Assembly (NCBI GenBank): GCA_019722365.1
Contig: JADFUC010000488.1
Coordinates: 44,512-108,511, forward strand
Reading direction: 5' to 3'
Source: Lithospermum erythrorhizon
Taxonomy: Eukaryota > Streptophyta > Magnoliopsida > Boraginales > Boraginaceae
Length of the DNA: 64,000 bases
Shown: positions 44,531-57,329 of the stretch, piece by piece
Layout: each line of letters begins with the position of its first letter
Numbering within the stretch: position 1 is the first letter of the stretch
Position numbers and translations under genes: made by a program
Notes under the pieces: model-generated
Database searches by the model: none
The model's input: only the letters and a program-made list of their open reading frames with translations
What the model was told of the DNA's origin: nothing

Positions 44531-45177
44531 TAAAATCAAGGTTAACAATGTGGCTAAATCGAGGTGGCTCCCCCTGTAAAGGGCCACGATTTTCTCGTCA
44601 TGAAATCTATCCTTGTTTGAAAGAGTATCCCTTTGTGGACTTCCTCAGAGCATTGCTGAGAGGTTCCATGTACACACGCATTAATTACAATCGTACCAGG
44701 ACTGTAGGGGAAGGAGATAAATAATACCCTCAAAAACGCATCCTCAAGTTTCTATTTCCACATAATTACACCTTGGCCATGGAGTTCACAACATTTAATC
44801 GGTTAACTTTCTTGATAGTACCAAATAGGATTTAAGAAATTGAGACTCTATTTCATTATTCAGACACTAACAACCCAATGCTTTTGGAATCCTTTTATAT
44901 GTCAAGTTGAACGGAGGCCATCAATTTATCCGGTGAGAAAACAACATTGCAAGCTTGAGTCATGCTGCATAACACCGTAACAGGTGTTTGTAGAGCCAAA
45001 TAATGCGCTTAATACTAAGTCCATATCATTGGTGGATAACTTACAATGATTTAACAACCATCCACGGGTAATGATTGGTTTATTTAGAGTTGATTAAAGC
45101 GTTAGACCGAGCTCACATGTTCTCCAAGTGCTGTCTCGTGTGGAAAGAAAACTCGGCGGCCTATCCATCTTAAGATT
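44531..45177. other. Unassigned DNA left of element D
   Basis: An 81-codon open stretch (44479-44724) has no recognised similarity. No repeat ends are seen. Confidence 0.35.
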
Positions 45178-46063
45178 TGTTAGTGCATGGAAATTCGACC
45201 AATTATTTTGCGTATTTCAAGATCAATCAGTTTTTGACAAACAGAAATGCACAAAATTGAGTGAGAGCGTGATTCTAAAGGTTGATCTTGTTTTCATTTA
45301 TAAAGATGATCTCGTAGATAGATTTGGGACAATGGAAATGGTTACTTATGTTATTGATTCCTGTAGATATGATTTGGATAATGGAAAATGCATTACTGGG
45401 TGATCAAGCTTGTAGCTATTGCCAATTTAAGGCTTATACTAAAGAAAGAAAGAGGGTCAATTGCATTTAATACAAGATGGAAGTTAGTATTAGATAATCT
45501 TTAACATATAAATTGTACCCAGATGACTATGCAGCGCCTCAAATGCAGACTCAGAGTACGACCGAAACAAAGAAGATTAACATTGTATTTTCCGAGGCAA
45601 ACGATTTTGAGAGTTCATTTATTTTGTAGGTTGAATAATGAGGCTCCCTGGCAAACTCCTTTTGGGACAGGCCAGGAACACTTGCTACTTAATGTATTGG
45701 CCAGAAAGATTATTCACGAAGCTGACAATATGCTACCAGTGACAAGAAATGTGATAAGAGTATAGTGTATTGGAAGTCAAGTGAGCCCTGACTTGTACAT
45801 CTAGATAGGAATAAAGAGGGTGTAAGAATGAAGTTATTATTATTATTATCTCTACAAGTCCTATTTGTACCCTTCATCATAGTGGAATCCTTCATCGGGC
45901 AAAATGCCTCGTAAGAAGCGACGTCAGCACTAAACCGGAAGCTACCGCATTGTTGTGTTTTTACTTTTTGGGAAATTTAATTTCTAACTGTAAGTCAGGC
46001 CTTAGATATGTCGACAGCAGTACCGACAACTGAAGTCGAGGCGTAGTAGATTACACTTTTTCA
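45178..46063 (+). repeat. 5' LTR of element D
   Basis: It starts tgttagtgcatggaaattcg and ends tttttca. It aligns with the 3' LTR in gtacgaccgaaacaa, attgtatttt, atatgatttggataatggaaa and the internal ataagaatga stretch. Confidence 0.75.
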
Positions 46064-46065
46064 AT

Positions 46066-46080
46066 TGGTATCTTAGCGGG
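46066..46080 (+). other. Primer-binding site of element D
   Basis: tggtatcttagcggg follows the LTR end after two bases and resembles tggtatcagagcggg, complementary to initiator-Met tRNA. Confidence 0.75.
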
Positions 46081-47060
46081 CACTTTAACGATAAAGATGG
46101 TGATCAGTGTGTGAATCTCTTTTGTGTCGAAGATTTTAGGAATGAGGCTCTAATAATGAACCATTTGTTCGATGGAACCAATCTGTGCCTTAGAAGTTAG
46201 GATGACTGCAGATTCCCGCATCCATGGACACGGACATGAGAGCCGCACGTGCCGGATCGATCGCGACCAACTGCTGTCGCCAACAACAACGTGCCACAAG
46301 GAAGCCTCGAAGAGCGATTTGACAACGGAAGAATAGGAACTTTCTTTTAGCAATGACAAGGCCATGAATGTCGCTATCTTCACGTCAGATCCGCTTTAAA
46401 CTAATAAACACATGTATTGCGGCAAAACGGATACTTGCAAAATCGCATGGCGAACTTTCGCGTAGAATGCTGGCATCTAATCAAGTAACAAATGTAGACT
46501 AAGCTCTAAAATGGAAGCAAAGACTTATCTTATATCCATGTACAACACATTGGGCGGATAGTGGCTTTCAACGAGTCTTTTTTCTTTGGGGAAACCTATG
46601 AGTAATAATGAAACCGCAAGTAGAAAGTATCAGTTAACGCCGCTTCAAAAGGTTTCCGCTTACAAGGTATCGCCTATCAGTTAAGCTCATGATTTGACTA
46701 CTATGAGTCCGGATGAACTAATGCTAATTTGGCTACATTCGGAAATGTCCTCAATGAAGGAGAGTCTGGGGGCAAGAAGAAAGGAGTTGCATTAAAAGTC
46801 AGATCGCAGATGTCAGAATGATGGAAAATCGAGAAAACCATAACATGCCATGGCACAACAAAACCTCAAACGCTTGTAATAAAGAAAAACCGTTTAATTT
46901 TGGGTAACGTCACCATCTCATATCGATGAGACAAACAACAAGTGGAAGAAGCTGTTAAGCAATGCACCTATGGTAAGGTCACGTAAAGACCAAAAGGTAT
47001 TCAATGTAATGAAGATTTGGGACATATTCTGCCAACCTTTGGTTACCTAAGAGTCGGAAG
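46081..47060 (+). pseudogene. Gag (element D)
   Basis: Across frame breaks it reads NDKAMNVAIFTS (about 46353) and TPLQKVSAYKVSPI followed by AHDLTTMSPDELM (46640-46725), parts of a copia gag. GESGGKKKGVALK lies at about 46762-46800. A zinc-knuckle-like GIQCNEDLGHILPTF near 47000 has lost most of its cysteines. Confidence 0.7.
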
Positions 47061-48180
47061 ATGGACAAGATGATCAGTTAATGTAACTTCATATTTTTAC
47101 TTATATGCTAACCAATCATCGACATAGATGAAAACAAAGGAGGGATTTAGGAAGATATGACTATTTAAAGAGGTAATTGAGAATTTATAAGTACACCAAA
47201 TGGATTGGAAGCTAGCTACTGATTTGATACCAAAAGGATACCGAAAAAAATAAATTGAAGATCAAAACATATAAGACCAAGAAAACAGCGGATCAAGATC
47301 CAGATTCATCAATGGAGAGCCCGGTTAATGCAATTAAACAAGGGATTAAAAAATGATGAATCAGCGCTTAAGATGTCTTCGGAAGTGAGATTCTGAAGGT
47401 AAAAGTCAGCGATAGTACGTGAATTAGGTTCAACAAAAGGAAAATCGTTCGCACTGTAAAGAAGCATCAAATTCACTCTTCGACTCCTCAAGTAGACTGG
47501 CTGGTTTAATGCAGACAATGTGAAGACTTATATTATTTGCTACCAAATTCTGGTCTGAAGGCCTGCTCCAGACATCCGCCAATAACAGGAGAGCAATGTA
47601 AGGATATTCAAGTACGGTATTGCTTCTCACATTGCGAAAGAAAGGTCATATTGCCCCTTGGCTGCTGTAAGCAAGCTATATGGACTAAGAGGAAGCAAGT
47701 ATTAACCTCGCAAATCCTTCAACAATGGGTCGAGAAGGTGAATTGTATTAGTCAAATTGCTTACATCTCCTTGAAAACATCATCCTAATCAGCTGGTACT
47801 TCGATAAGGCTGTTCAAGAATAGCCACGACATGTGTAAAAGGTTTATCTAACCCAAATTTTCTTAAAGCAAGATCATGTCATCACTTTTGGTGTGATGGA
47901 GGCAAAAGAAAAAATTATTGGCAAAAGGGAGTTGGAATGTCACGGCTTACCACGCTTAACGGATGTTCTGGCTGGTCTAAGCGGTTAAATCGCAAACTTT
48001 CAATAGTATGTTTCACCATATTTCATGGCACGAAACTGTGATTTAGCAAGGAGGGTGCACAGCCAATGACTCCTCGTGGAAAATATTGTTATTCATCAAA
48101 ACAGAGTCGGGCTGACACTGATAATGAGAGCTCCAAACAAGCTCGTCTCAGTAGGGAAAAAGGTGAAATGCCGAATTATG
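47061..48180 (+). pseudogene. Protease region, barely legible (element D)
   Basis: By position this should hold the gag end and protease. I find no DSG/DTG active site and only disconnected open stretches. It may contain a rearrangement. Confidence 0.35.
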
Positions 48181-49110
48181 TACGCAAGAAGCGTCACACT
48201 AATTATAGGAATATTCTAAGAATTCCTCAAAGCAAAGATGTTCTAGAATTTGGCTATTGAGCGTCAAAGCATCAAGCATGTGGAGAAGTGCCAGGCTGGC
48301 AAATGCACTGTAAAAAGCCATCACCGTGTTTCCAATAGTGGCTCTAAATCGGTAATTTTCAGAGTTGATATACATGGATCCGACGGGCCCATGCAAGTTG
48401 AAAGCACAGAGGCAAGATATGTTTATGTACAGGTTGACATTTCACTTTGCATACATGGGTTGGCTTTTTAGGAGTAATTTGGACATTTGAGAGTGGTTAA
48501 GAAGTCATTCTTGAAGTCCAAACAGAAAAGGAGCAACATGTTGTGCGACCAGAGTGATCATGGGAAAGAGTTCAAATTCAAAATTTGGTGTGATTTCGTG
48601 TCATTTAATGAATACTCATGATTTCTCCGCCCCGCTTAAGCACCTAACAAACGGTGTTTTTGAAAGGAAGAATCGAACTATTCAAGAGACGGACGTGTCA
48701 TGATTTCATGCTAAAACATCCTCAACATTTTAAATGGTGGCTGGCCTAACAATGCCTCGTCATATCCATAACGCATCACTTCATTTGACTAGGTACAAAC
48801 AATTACAAAATTTGCGAAATACTAGAGGGAGAAAACTAAATTTCTTTAATATTTCCATGTATTTTGGGTAGTTTGTGCTATATTCTTTGCCGACTGCGAA
48901 CTCAAGGCAAGCGCGTAAATTTGATGTCAAGTTATGGCGAAGACATATTCTTGAGATACTCAATTTACATAGCCTGGCCTCTACGTTGCTTAACAAAAAG
49001 CTGACTTGCAAAGTGGGATGAGTCTATAAATGTGAAGATTCTGGGACCTGTGAGTCAAGGGAATATGTCGCTGATGCAAAGTGTGTCAGAGACATAATGA
49101 GACACCTCTA
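48181..49110 (+). pseudogene. Integrase (element D)
   Basis: The zinc-binding end reads CQAGKCTVKSHHRVSNSGSK (about 48287-48350). The core gives RVDIHGSDGPMQVEST, YVYVQVDISL, SDHGKEF with the second Asp region (48555), and NGVFERKNRTIQET with the catalytic Glu (48650-48690). C-terminal pieces near 48880-49010 follow. The first Asp (VDD) is lost to VDI. Confidence 0.8.
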
Positions 49111-49990
49111 CCCATAAATAAGAACCACCCATTGGACAAATATTAGTTGGGGGGGAGATTAATCAAGGTGTTACAACAAGAAGCGAAGCGAATCAAAGGA
49201 TTACAGCGTAAAATGGCTTGGCCTTATTGGAAAGAAAGCCGTTTACATCAAAGCGGAGCCAAAGAGGCGTTGATCAAGCCCTCAAAGACGAGCACTGCGG
49301 AGTGAAATGTTGGTGCACAATGAATTGCTCCCGCTTTTAAAGAAATGATATGTAGGAACTCGCGGCCCATACCCGTGATCATAAATGTCATAGAACCAAG
49401 TGGGATTTTCAGAGAACATCAAGTTCCAATGCAGGTAAGTGAGCTACATTAGAAATAAACCGAGGCTAGTAGCTCAAGGATACCACAGTGGAAGGTGTGT
49501 ACACTTCGAGGAAACTTTATTCAAGCTATAAGGCCAAAGTTGGAGTCAAGCACGTCTTCTTCTCTCTCACACGGTTTAAACTAAATTCAAACGACGTGAA
49601 AGTTGAATTCCCCAACGCGCTGGGTCAAGAAGTATGCGGTGGGCAAAAGGATTTTGCTTGGACTATGCCTGTCCCCATGTACTCTAGAGACTCACAAAGC
49701 ACTTTGCTGATCTGGCTAGAATATGCTCGTGGAGGAAACCGGCATAAAGAAGCTTTGGGATTTCTGCCGGGCGCGTACGGGCGAAGACAAGATTTCTTAT
49801 CCCACCAAGTATGCTGGCGAACTGGGCATAGCCATCATCTAAATAGATGGAGTCCGAAGTTCGATGAGAGCGAGCATATATATATCGGTCAATTATTTTT
49901 TTGATTTCAAGTCAAGGATAAGGATGCCAACATTTTCACTAAGAAACCTTTAAGAAGAAATTTGGACTTTAAAATGCCATGTCGAAGAGG
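49111..49990 (+). pseudogene. RT-RNase H with internal deletion (element D)
   Basis: The RT start is well legible: HPLDKILVGGEINQGVTTRS near 49130, ALKDEHCGVKCW near 49280, then NKPRLVAQGY (49460) and a DFEET-like stretch. The frame 49488-49904 gives FKLNSNDVKVEFPNALGQEV, matching the YQMDVKSAFLNG block. After it, the palm with YVDD and most of RNase H are missing. By about 49905 the sequence reads QVKDKDANIFTKKPL, the tail of RNase H. About 1 kb of coding sequence is therefore absent. Confidence 0.7.
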
Positions 49991-51140
49991 ACACCCGCCT
50001 AAACTCATGTGTAAAAGTCAAGAAAGATGTCGATGGCGCCGGGGTGGACAAGGCTAAATTGCCAAGAAGTAAGGATAGAAGCTCTTTATTCCCACAGTAA
50101 GCAGCAAATATTTATTTCGGAGCGCGTGCTGCATTTTAAAGTTAGTATCTCAAACATGAAAGTTTCCATTCGACAAAAGTCGTAGGTCATCAAATATGTA
50201 AATGGCACTATAGATTATGGTGTTTTATATTCTTTGATACTACGCTATTTGGTAGATATCAGTGATTTTGGCTGGAAACATTAAAGATGTAAAAAGAACA
50301 TCCGGAAGGTGTTTCTTTGGGGAACAATCTTGTATCTCGTCGGGGAAAGCAAGAAATAAAATTCCATTTTCCGTTTACACCGAAGCTTTAATACATAGCT
50401 CCTGCAGTAGCTAGGTTAAGGCTAGCGATGTCTCTAAGAATACAATGTCCGCAAGTGCGGCGACACTCTATCAGGCAGCTGGGAAGGCTATCAACATATT
50501 CCAGAAGAACCTCTGCGATAAATATAGTGTAATAAAGCATATTTAATATTAGACATCGCCTACTTCAGAACTTTTTGAAGATAAAGTGATTCTTCTTGGA
50601 ATATTAAGTAGCACAATTGGCGTATATTTTTGGTACTCAAAGCTGATGCCGCAGTTCGAATAATTGAGATCTTCTCTCGACTATGCTAGCATTTAAATAG
50701 CAATCAGCGCATTGTAGCACTAGGGGGGTACGAGGTAGATACCAAGTGTTAATCGGGGATGAAGAACAAGTGTTCTCACAAAACGTTAGGGATGCAAGGT
50801 GTTATAGATGTTGGTCACATGACTAGAGGCTCAAATTTTAGTGAATTTATTTTGACTCGAAAATCCCTCGCCAATATAAGTTAACGACGTTAAAGGCATC
50901 TCATGGGTTATTTACCTGCGGGTGAGACATTCTTGTCTTAACTACACACATCTCCTTTTTGAAGGCTTTCCATATATTATTCCTAACAATACCAAAACCG
51001 CCATCAAATCTCTTCGAATATATTTCAATTCCTTCACAATCTTCAAAAACTAATCATACAAATGGTCGCTTTATCTACCAAATTACTTTTAACCAACATA
51101 TTCCCCTTCAAAATCAAAACAAGTTAATTCCAAAACTAAA
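49991..51140 (+). other. Spacer after pol in element D
   Basis: Mixed sequence without a recognised domain. It occupies the place where element C has its spacer and internal promoter-like block. The GAGACC/GGTCTC family is not evident here. Confidence 0.4.
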
Positions 51141-52152
51141 ATGGTAAAAAACTCAAAGAGTGTCTTGTGCACACGCCGAGAAGAGCGACAAAAAGGGGAA
51201 GAAGAATGTAGAACAAGTGATGACGCATATTGTCATGAACCCCTGGCGATAAACAAAGGAGCCTGTATGTGAAAAGTCGAAATGAAAGGACAGCTCGACA
51301 TCAATGAGGACGAAATCTGTTCACCCTATACCATTAGAAGTATTCCCCCTCATATTCCCCGTAGTTCATGATTCTATAATACTTGAGGTAACTCCCCTCG
51401 CAATTCACAACAATTATTTACCTTTGGGTGGATTATAAACGCTCGAACTCGATGTCTCAGGCTTACCAAGCTTACTATTGGGAAAATGATTTATGTTATG
51501 CAGAAAAGTCCCATGATGAAATTAATCTTGAAGATACCGGCATTAGAAAAAAGTTGTCTTTTAATTTTGAAGAAAGAAATATTGACTCTTCGTGGTGTTA
51601 AGATGTTAGTTGCGGGCTGCAGTCAACTATCTCGTCACGCCATCCGGCCAACGCCAAATAGTAAGACTAATGCAACCCCTATTAAGTTCATGAACATCCT
51701 ATTAAGGTAGATGCTATAGGAAGTGGTGCCGATGTTGATGTGTAAGAGAGTCATAAGGCCGCAGGTGACATATCGATCGAAAATGTCATGACCAAGATCG
51801 GGGCTCAAGCGCTGCGCCAGATCCGAGCGCCGTTATTACCCGCGATGGAACGGCGATTCACTCCCCAGGGAGACATGTACAACCATATCTATTAGTGACT
51901 CTCGCATTGACATCGGTATGCTGCTTAGGTGTGGCCACCGACATAAAATTTGTCAACATTATCGAGCCTACAACTCCGCGAGATATCGGTACCGGAGCAC
52001 TGCTGTCAATGACACCGTGCTGTCGTTGGGTCAAGATGGTAATGACACCATGGATGCTGGCTGCTGAGGATGTTGGCTCCTCGGAGAAGGCTAGCCGCCA
52101 AGAAAAGAAGAAATCTAAGAAGCGAAGGCTAAAAGCAGCTAAGAATGAATGA
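51141..52152 (+). pseudogene. Post-pol (env-like position) gene of element D
   Basis: The ATG at 51141 opens MVKNSKSVL followed by a basic, charged stretch. Later a frame (51895-52152) ends in KASRQEKKKSKKRRLKAAKN, a strongly basic segment like a nuclear-localisation signal. Between them, frames change several times. Genes in this place with Lys/Arg-rich segments occur in Sireviruses and are called env-like. No signal peptide or clear membrane anchor is seen here. Confidence 0.45.
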
Positions 52153-53633
52153 CAGGTAAAAACAAGCATGGGTTGCTGCAGGAAAAGTTAAGGAAGGCTA
52201 AAGGCGTTGGAGAATGAATAAGAATAGAACAAGAATTAAGAATCGGCTAATGTTCCTTAAAAAATGTGGCTACCGCATCTACCTAATCAATGTGTCGACA
52301 CCGTAAGAAAAGCCTTAGACGGGAAGCTATAAGAATAGACGATTGTCAAAAGATGTTGTCAAATGACCAAAAAAGAATTTTAACATTATGAGCATTCTGT
52401 AGGAGGCAAAAAAGTTATGCCAACGTTTAGTTGCCGCCCATACTATCCAAAGCTACAGAGAATTCATATGCAAATACGAGATCACAATAACAATGACATT
52501 GTTAGTCCCAACTCAACACATAAGGTAACTGATGCACTATTCCTTTGACTTCTCTCCTAGCTAGTAAATGACTACTTTAGAAGACCAAATGGGGGTAGTA
52601 TCGATACAACCTTAGGCCAAAATGATATTGTCATGCAGTTAATCGGAGGGGCTATCGACTCAGCTACCGACAGTGACTACACTTTTTGTCTGCACTCAAG
52701 CTCGGGCCAAGTGATGCTAAGTGCCACAATACAGTGTTAGTGTGAAGCACTGATTTCCACTACCCATAACACTAGTGTGTCTCAATCCTCTGGGTAGGGT
52801 CTTGTATACGATAGGCACTCAGCCTCATTTAATTTAGGGCCGGGCCTGCTGATCAAACTGCATCACGCGCAATCCTATGCCGCTCAAACCGATACCATCC
52901 TAGTACGACCGTGAGCATCCTCCCAGCCCAACAAAGCAGACATTCCGACCGCAGATGATACCGAGGGACCGCCACTCCAGAAAGTGATTACCATCGTCCC
53001 AAATCGACAAGTGAACACATTGTGAATGACGCGCTTATCAAGTACCTCGCTTGCCGATAGCCGGCCTCAGTGGTTCTATCGACGGATCCGTCTTCACTGC
53101 TGGATGAGATCGATATTTGATGGGGGTTATTCGGGCCTAGCCTAGAAAATATGTGTCGGAGACGCTGGCGGTTTCCACCGAGTAAGACATCCAAATGACG
53201 CGCAGACACCGTGGTCGACGCCGTTTTATCACGGTTAGTAATCAAGTGTTCTTTAGCGCTGGTTGTGTTTTTGGAATAAATAGGGGAGATGTCCGACGGA
53301 GAACCCTACGCGGCATATTTGTGTATTTTCATGTGTTTTGGGATCAGCGCGCACTTTAATGGCGATGCTTAAGAGAGACTGCTTAGCCATCTATCTTGAC
53401 CATCAGACCGAACATTCGACTAATGCTTGTGTTCTCAGATTCTATCTTGTGTTTGTCAGGATATTTTACTTTTCTATATTCGAGTAAGTTTATATACGCT
53501 TGAATCAGATGTGACGCATGGTGTCGTGTTTATTTGTGATATTTATACTTTTTCTATTTGCGGCATATATTTTGAATTGTGACGCCGTGGAGGTTCTCAA
53601 AATATTTCTAAAACTTACCGAAAAGGGCTAGTT
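52153..53633 (+). other. 3' region of element D before the LTR
   Basis: About 1.5 kb without legible domains. It ends with a purine-rich stretch (ccgaaaagggctag) that stands in for the polypurine tract. A GC-richer part lies at about 52620-53250. Confidence 0.45.
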
Positions 53634-54410
53634 TGTTAGTGCATGAAAATTGGCCAAGATTAATGACATGTCAAGACCAACCTGCCTCTAACACACGGTA
53701 GCGAACAGTCAGGGCTTAGTGTATCTTTCAAGAAGATCTTGTTTCATTTATAAAGAAGATCTCCTAGATATGATTTGGATAATGGAAAAGGCATTACTTG
53801 GAAGCACAAGCTAGGAAGATACACGTAAATCCAAAGAAGAAGGAAAGAGTAATAATTTTGCATTTAATATATTTGTTAAAGACGGGAAGGCCTTGCTTAT
53901 GGTAATTTTACCATAAACTTATTTGTGCTACACTACATAAAGGCCCCAAATGCATCTAGAGTACGACCGAAACAAGAGAGATTGCATTGTATTTGTCGCT
54001 CAAATCCAGTTTTGAGAGAGTTTATTTTATTTTGTAGGCCTAATGTACGAGTGTTCTATAAAACTAGATTGCACAAATTGTTAACATCATATTGTTACTT
54101 ATTGTACCCCGCCTCAGGATTATTCATCGTAGCTGACACACAATGCTGTGGATGTAGTACGGGGGTTTCGAGGATAAAGATATCAAGCTGTGGGAGCTTG
54201 GACTTATACATCTGGGAGAGAATAGGCATAAGAATGAGGAAGATTCACATGTGCTCCCATCCGTGAATTTCATCATAAAATGAACTTTCATCGGGTGTGC
54301 CGCCTCAGACGCAGCGCATTTCGCCGGTGACCGAATCAAGTTACCGACGGTTGTATGAACTGGGACAATTTACTTTTAGTCGAAGTCGGCTTCGTGGAAG
54401 TTTTTGACAA
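53634..54410 (+). repeat. 3' LTR of element D
   Basis: It starts tgttagtgcatgaaaattgg and matches the 5' LTR in several blocks. The end is placed near 54410 (tttttgaca) by comparison with tttttca of the 5' LTR. It is shorter than the 5' copy by about 110 bp. Confidence 0.7.
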
Positions 54411-54559
54411 TTGTACCAGAATCGCCTATCGGTAGATTGCTATCTGCTTTCAAGATCGACGCTTTCCTTCAAGCATGGTGGACGGGTTATCGGGAGCAAG
54501 CCACGCCTAAATATGCCTTTTGTGTCAAGAAGTATTGGAACCTTATTCCAAGACTTCTA

Positions 54560-55419
54560 AGACGGCAATCCGAACGCGGCTCCTGATCATGGCGCTGTAT
54601 TTACACAAACGATCTACGATAACAAGAGCGTAAGAATGAACGTAATATTCTTTTTATTCAATACAGATACACTCGGTGTTACCCGCTTGGCGCACTTTCG
54701 TTATCCGCTTACGCAGCACCATCTTTGACATGTAACATGAATTCATCGATTGGATGTGTACATGAAAAATGGCGCCGACTTATCGCCTCGCTGCTCACTT
54801 ACCGAGATACGGGCGTTAGCGGTAGTTGTAATTATTGGCAGCTCTTAGTCCATCATGGAACCAACCTTTAAAGGGTCCTTATGGTTTCCAATATCTAAAT
54901 GATAGGAAACTCGCGTGTCTCTCTCTTTCAATAGAGCATTCAACGACCTTCCGCAATTTTTGTCATCATGATACGAGGATACAACGCGCCCATTTTGAAG
55001 GATCAACACTCATGAGATAGTCATATACTGGGTTCTTAGTTACGAATGTGATACAATCCTTTTCTTCAAAAATCATACTCTGTATAAGACTTAGCCGCAA
55101 TTTCATACAAGAAATATTTGGCCTTCACTTTGTACCTTGATTAGCATGTTTAGTCCCAAATGAAACATGCATATTCCATAGACTGTTTTTGGAAATTCTT
55201 GCAAGAATATTTTACAGAAGGATGTTCATTTGAAGCCAAAATGATATCATCTCTCAAACCAACTACAATTCACGAAGATTCTTGAAAAACCAACTCCATG
55301 TCTGATTGTTTCAAGCTGATCACAACGCCGAATGCGAATCGGTATATATCTGGTTATTTCCCATCCATGCAAGTCGCAATAAACAATTTGACTCTATAAC
55401 GGCCTTCGAAACATTCATC
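54560..55419 (-). pseudogene. Mutator-like (MULE) transposase remnant
   Basis: On the minus strand from 55419 the code reads DECFEGRYRVKLFIATCMDG, then IYRFAFGVV, followed by GLRDDIILASNEHPSV, the DDE core of MULE transposases (DGTFLKGRYKG, IAFGVV and DRHPSI in intact ones; the first Asp is present). Further on are ECAIE/KREThEFPII-like pieces near 54930-54890, matching the ESLN...REFPI region. The sequence toward 54560 holds only loose cysteine-poor traces of the usual SWIM zinc finger. Frame breaks are numerous. Confidence 0.65.
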
Positions 55420-56493
55420 AGCCGGCTATAACCGGACGGATGCAACACCGAAACCCACTCAATCAGCTTCTCCAAATGCCAGAAAACACTGCCTCGAAAT
55501 GATTGTCGCCATCTAACAAAATACGAAAATGGTTCCAGGATTCAAGCTTGCTCTAATAACCAAAAGTAAGATGGAAGTCCCGCAAAAGTACATTTCCGGC
55601 TTCCCATCAGTTGGAGCGGCAATCTCCTTTGGCTTTCCATGAGTCTCCAATAAGTTATTTTGATACCGTAGAGGCATTCTAATATCTCCATGATACCTCT
55701 GGTGATCATTTTCACATCATCTTTAACTATATGCAATAACCTCGCTTGTTGCAGTTCCTCGACAACGAGCAAACCTGTCATCAATTGAACGTCTATGCTT
55801 CTTTATATAGTTTCCAATGACCCAATACCGAGTCTTCGCATTCCATGAACCCCCTTAACCTCCACATTTGCAATTCTATGGTCGATGCACTTCTGACAAT
55901 TACCCTTCTGCGTTTATGTGTAGACCTGGAACTCAGCATTTGCCTTCACAATATATAACACGGAGCCGAATAATCAACTTTCGCTTCATTTTAGATCTTA
56001 CCAACATTAAAACTTTAGCAGAGATGATTGAGCATCTGAATGTCCAGTATTAGCATACCAACTAATTGATTTAAAGAGTACATTCCTAATTACATATGTC
56101 AATATAACTCAGAATACTTTACATACAACGAAATTCAAGAGAAAAAAAATTGAATATGAAATCTACAAGACTGTACATTCACATTTATTGGTGCATACCT
56201 GTGTTAGCAGATGAATTTTCCTGTGGAGTTGTTTTGTATGACTTTGACCTGCTTTGGCAGAAAAGCTGTCATGGACTGGGCTAGAGGAAGTTCTCTGAGG
56301 GAAACTTTATCAAATATCCTGACATGATCTCACATAATCATTGAAATGAATCATACAACTCCATCAGACTGCAAAAATCGAAAGGATCTGGACGTTCGTA
56401 ACAATTAAAGAATATATATATCTAAATTATTATTGCCATATTTTCAGATTACATTTCAATAATCGAAATTAAAAAAATATCGTTACATATTTA
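55420..56493. other. Possible N-terminal part of the MULE, otherwise unassigned
   Basis: A minus-strand open stretch of 80 codons (55784-55542) lies upstream of the transposase core in the right orientation but matches nothing specific. From 56060 the sequence becomes AT-rich with no recognised end repeat. Confidence 0.35.
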
Positions 56494-56752
56494 CTCCTCC
56501 ATCCCTAATGTATCAAGCCGCCGCTTAAATTTGTATTTTTTTACGTATTTAATGTTAAATTCAAATATTTTTATTTATGCTAGATAATATTTGTTAAAAA
56601 ATTATCAAATAATAATATTTCAACGTCATTTAATATTGATATTAAATTTTGGTCTAAATCAAGATTATTTCTATCGTATGTAGGCATAAAATTTTATCAA
56701 TTTGGAGACTCTAAATCCGTCAAAACATGAAAATCATTTAGTATGGAGTGAG
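56494..56752. mobile_element. Stowaway-like MITE
   Basis: The ends are ctcctccatcccta on the left and, on the other strand, ctcactccatacta on the right, with TA on both sides (56492-56493 and 56753-56754). About 260 bp, AT-rich and non-coding. Confidence 0.7.
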
Positions 56753-56801
56753 TAATAGATTTGGATATTTTATTTCAAAAAATTTATTTATTTTAATAAT
56801 A

Positions 56802-56828
56802 ATATATATATATATATATATATATATT
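56802..56828. repeat. (AT)n microsatellite
   Basis: About thirteen uninterrupted AT units. Confidence 0.95.
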
Positions 56829-57135
56829 AGCATGTTAGTTTCTATGCTAAATAAAAAATATCTCTATCTATAAACTTAAATGCAATAATTAATTAAAGTT
56901 GAATTCAATATATGAAAGAAAAATTAAAAGATTCAATCTTCACTATTTAGTAATATCGATTAGTAAATCAAGAAACTAAATAAGAGTATATTGTCATAAT
57001 AATTTTATATTAGTTTTTAGTCTATATGAAATATATAATTCATCACATTATGGTGTAAAAAATACATGCATGAATATGTATATTATAAGTTATATAATTC
57101 ACTTTGCTGATGAACATTCGATGTACAAATCGGTA

Positions 57136-57327
57136 CTCCCTCATCTTCAATTTGAATGACTTTCGTGACCTTTATATTAAAGTTTTATTTATCTCAAAAA
57201 TTTTAATCACATACATAGCCTATTGAGGTTTAGTTTTTTATTATAAAATTATTGCACAAGATATAATTTCTTTTAAAAGAGTGATGTCATCTTTATTCCA
57301 TTTGATTTCAACATAATTGCTTGGGAG
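57136..57327. mobile_element. Stowaway-like MITE
   Basis: The left end ctccctcatcttc and right end ctcccaagc (other strand) are flanked by TA at 57134-57135 and 57328-57329. About 190 bp, AT-rich. The right terminal repeat is matched for only a few bases. Confidence 0.55.
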
Positions 57328-57329
57328 TA

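Larger units (their letters stand above)
45178..54410 (+). mobile_element. Element D: Sirevirus-like Ty1/copia with internal deletion
   Basis: LTRs begin tgttagtgcatg at 45178 and 53634. A methionine-tRNA-type primer-binding site follows the 5' LTR. Gag, integrase, the start of RT and the end of RNase H follow on the plus strand, then a post-pol gene. Signature pieces (GIQCNE-type zinc knuckle region; NHPLDK-LVGGEINQGVTTR ahead of RT) fit Sirevirus-type elements. It is more decayed than element C. Confidence 0.8.

Noticed and set aside
54405..54440. Second primer-binding-like sequence after the 3' LTR of element D (caattgtaccagaatcg)
   Set aside because: It hints at an LTR-internal-LTR-internal tandem, but the following sequence does not match the start of gag of D.
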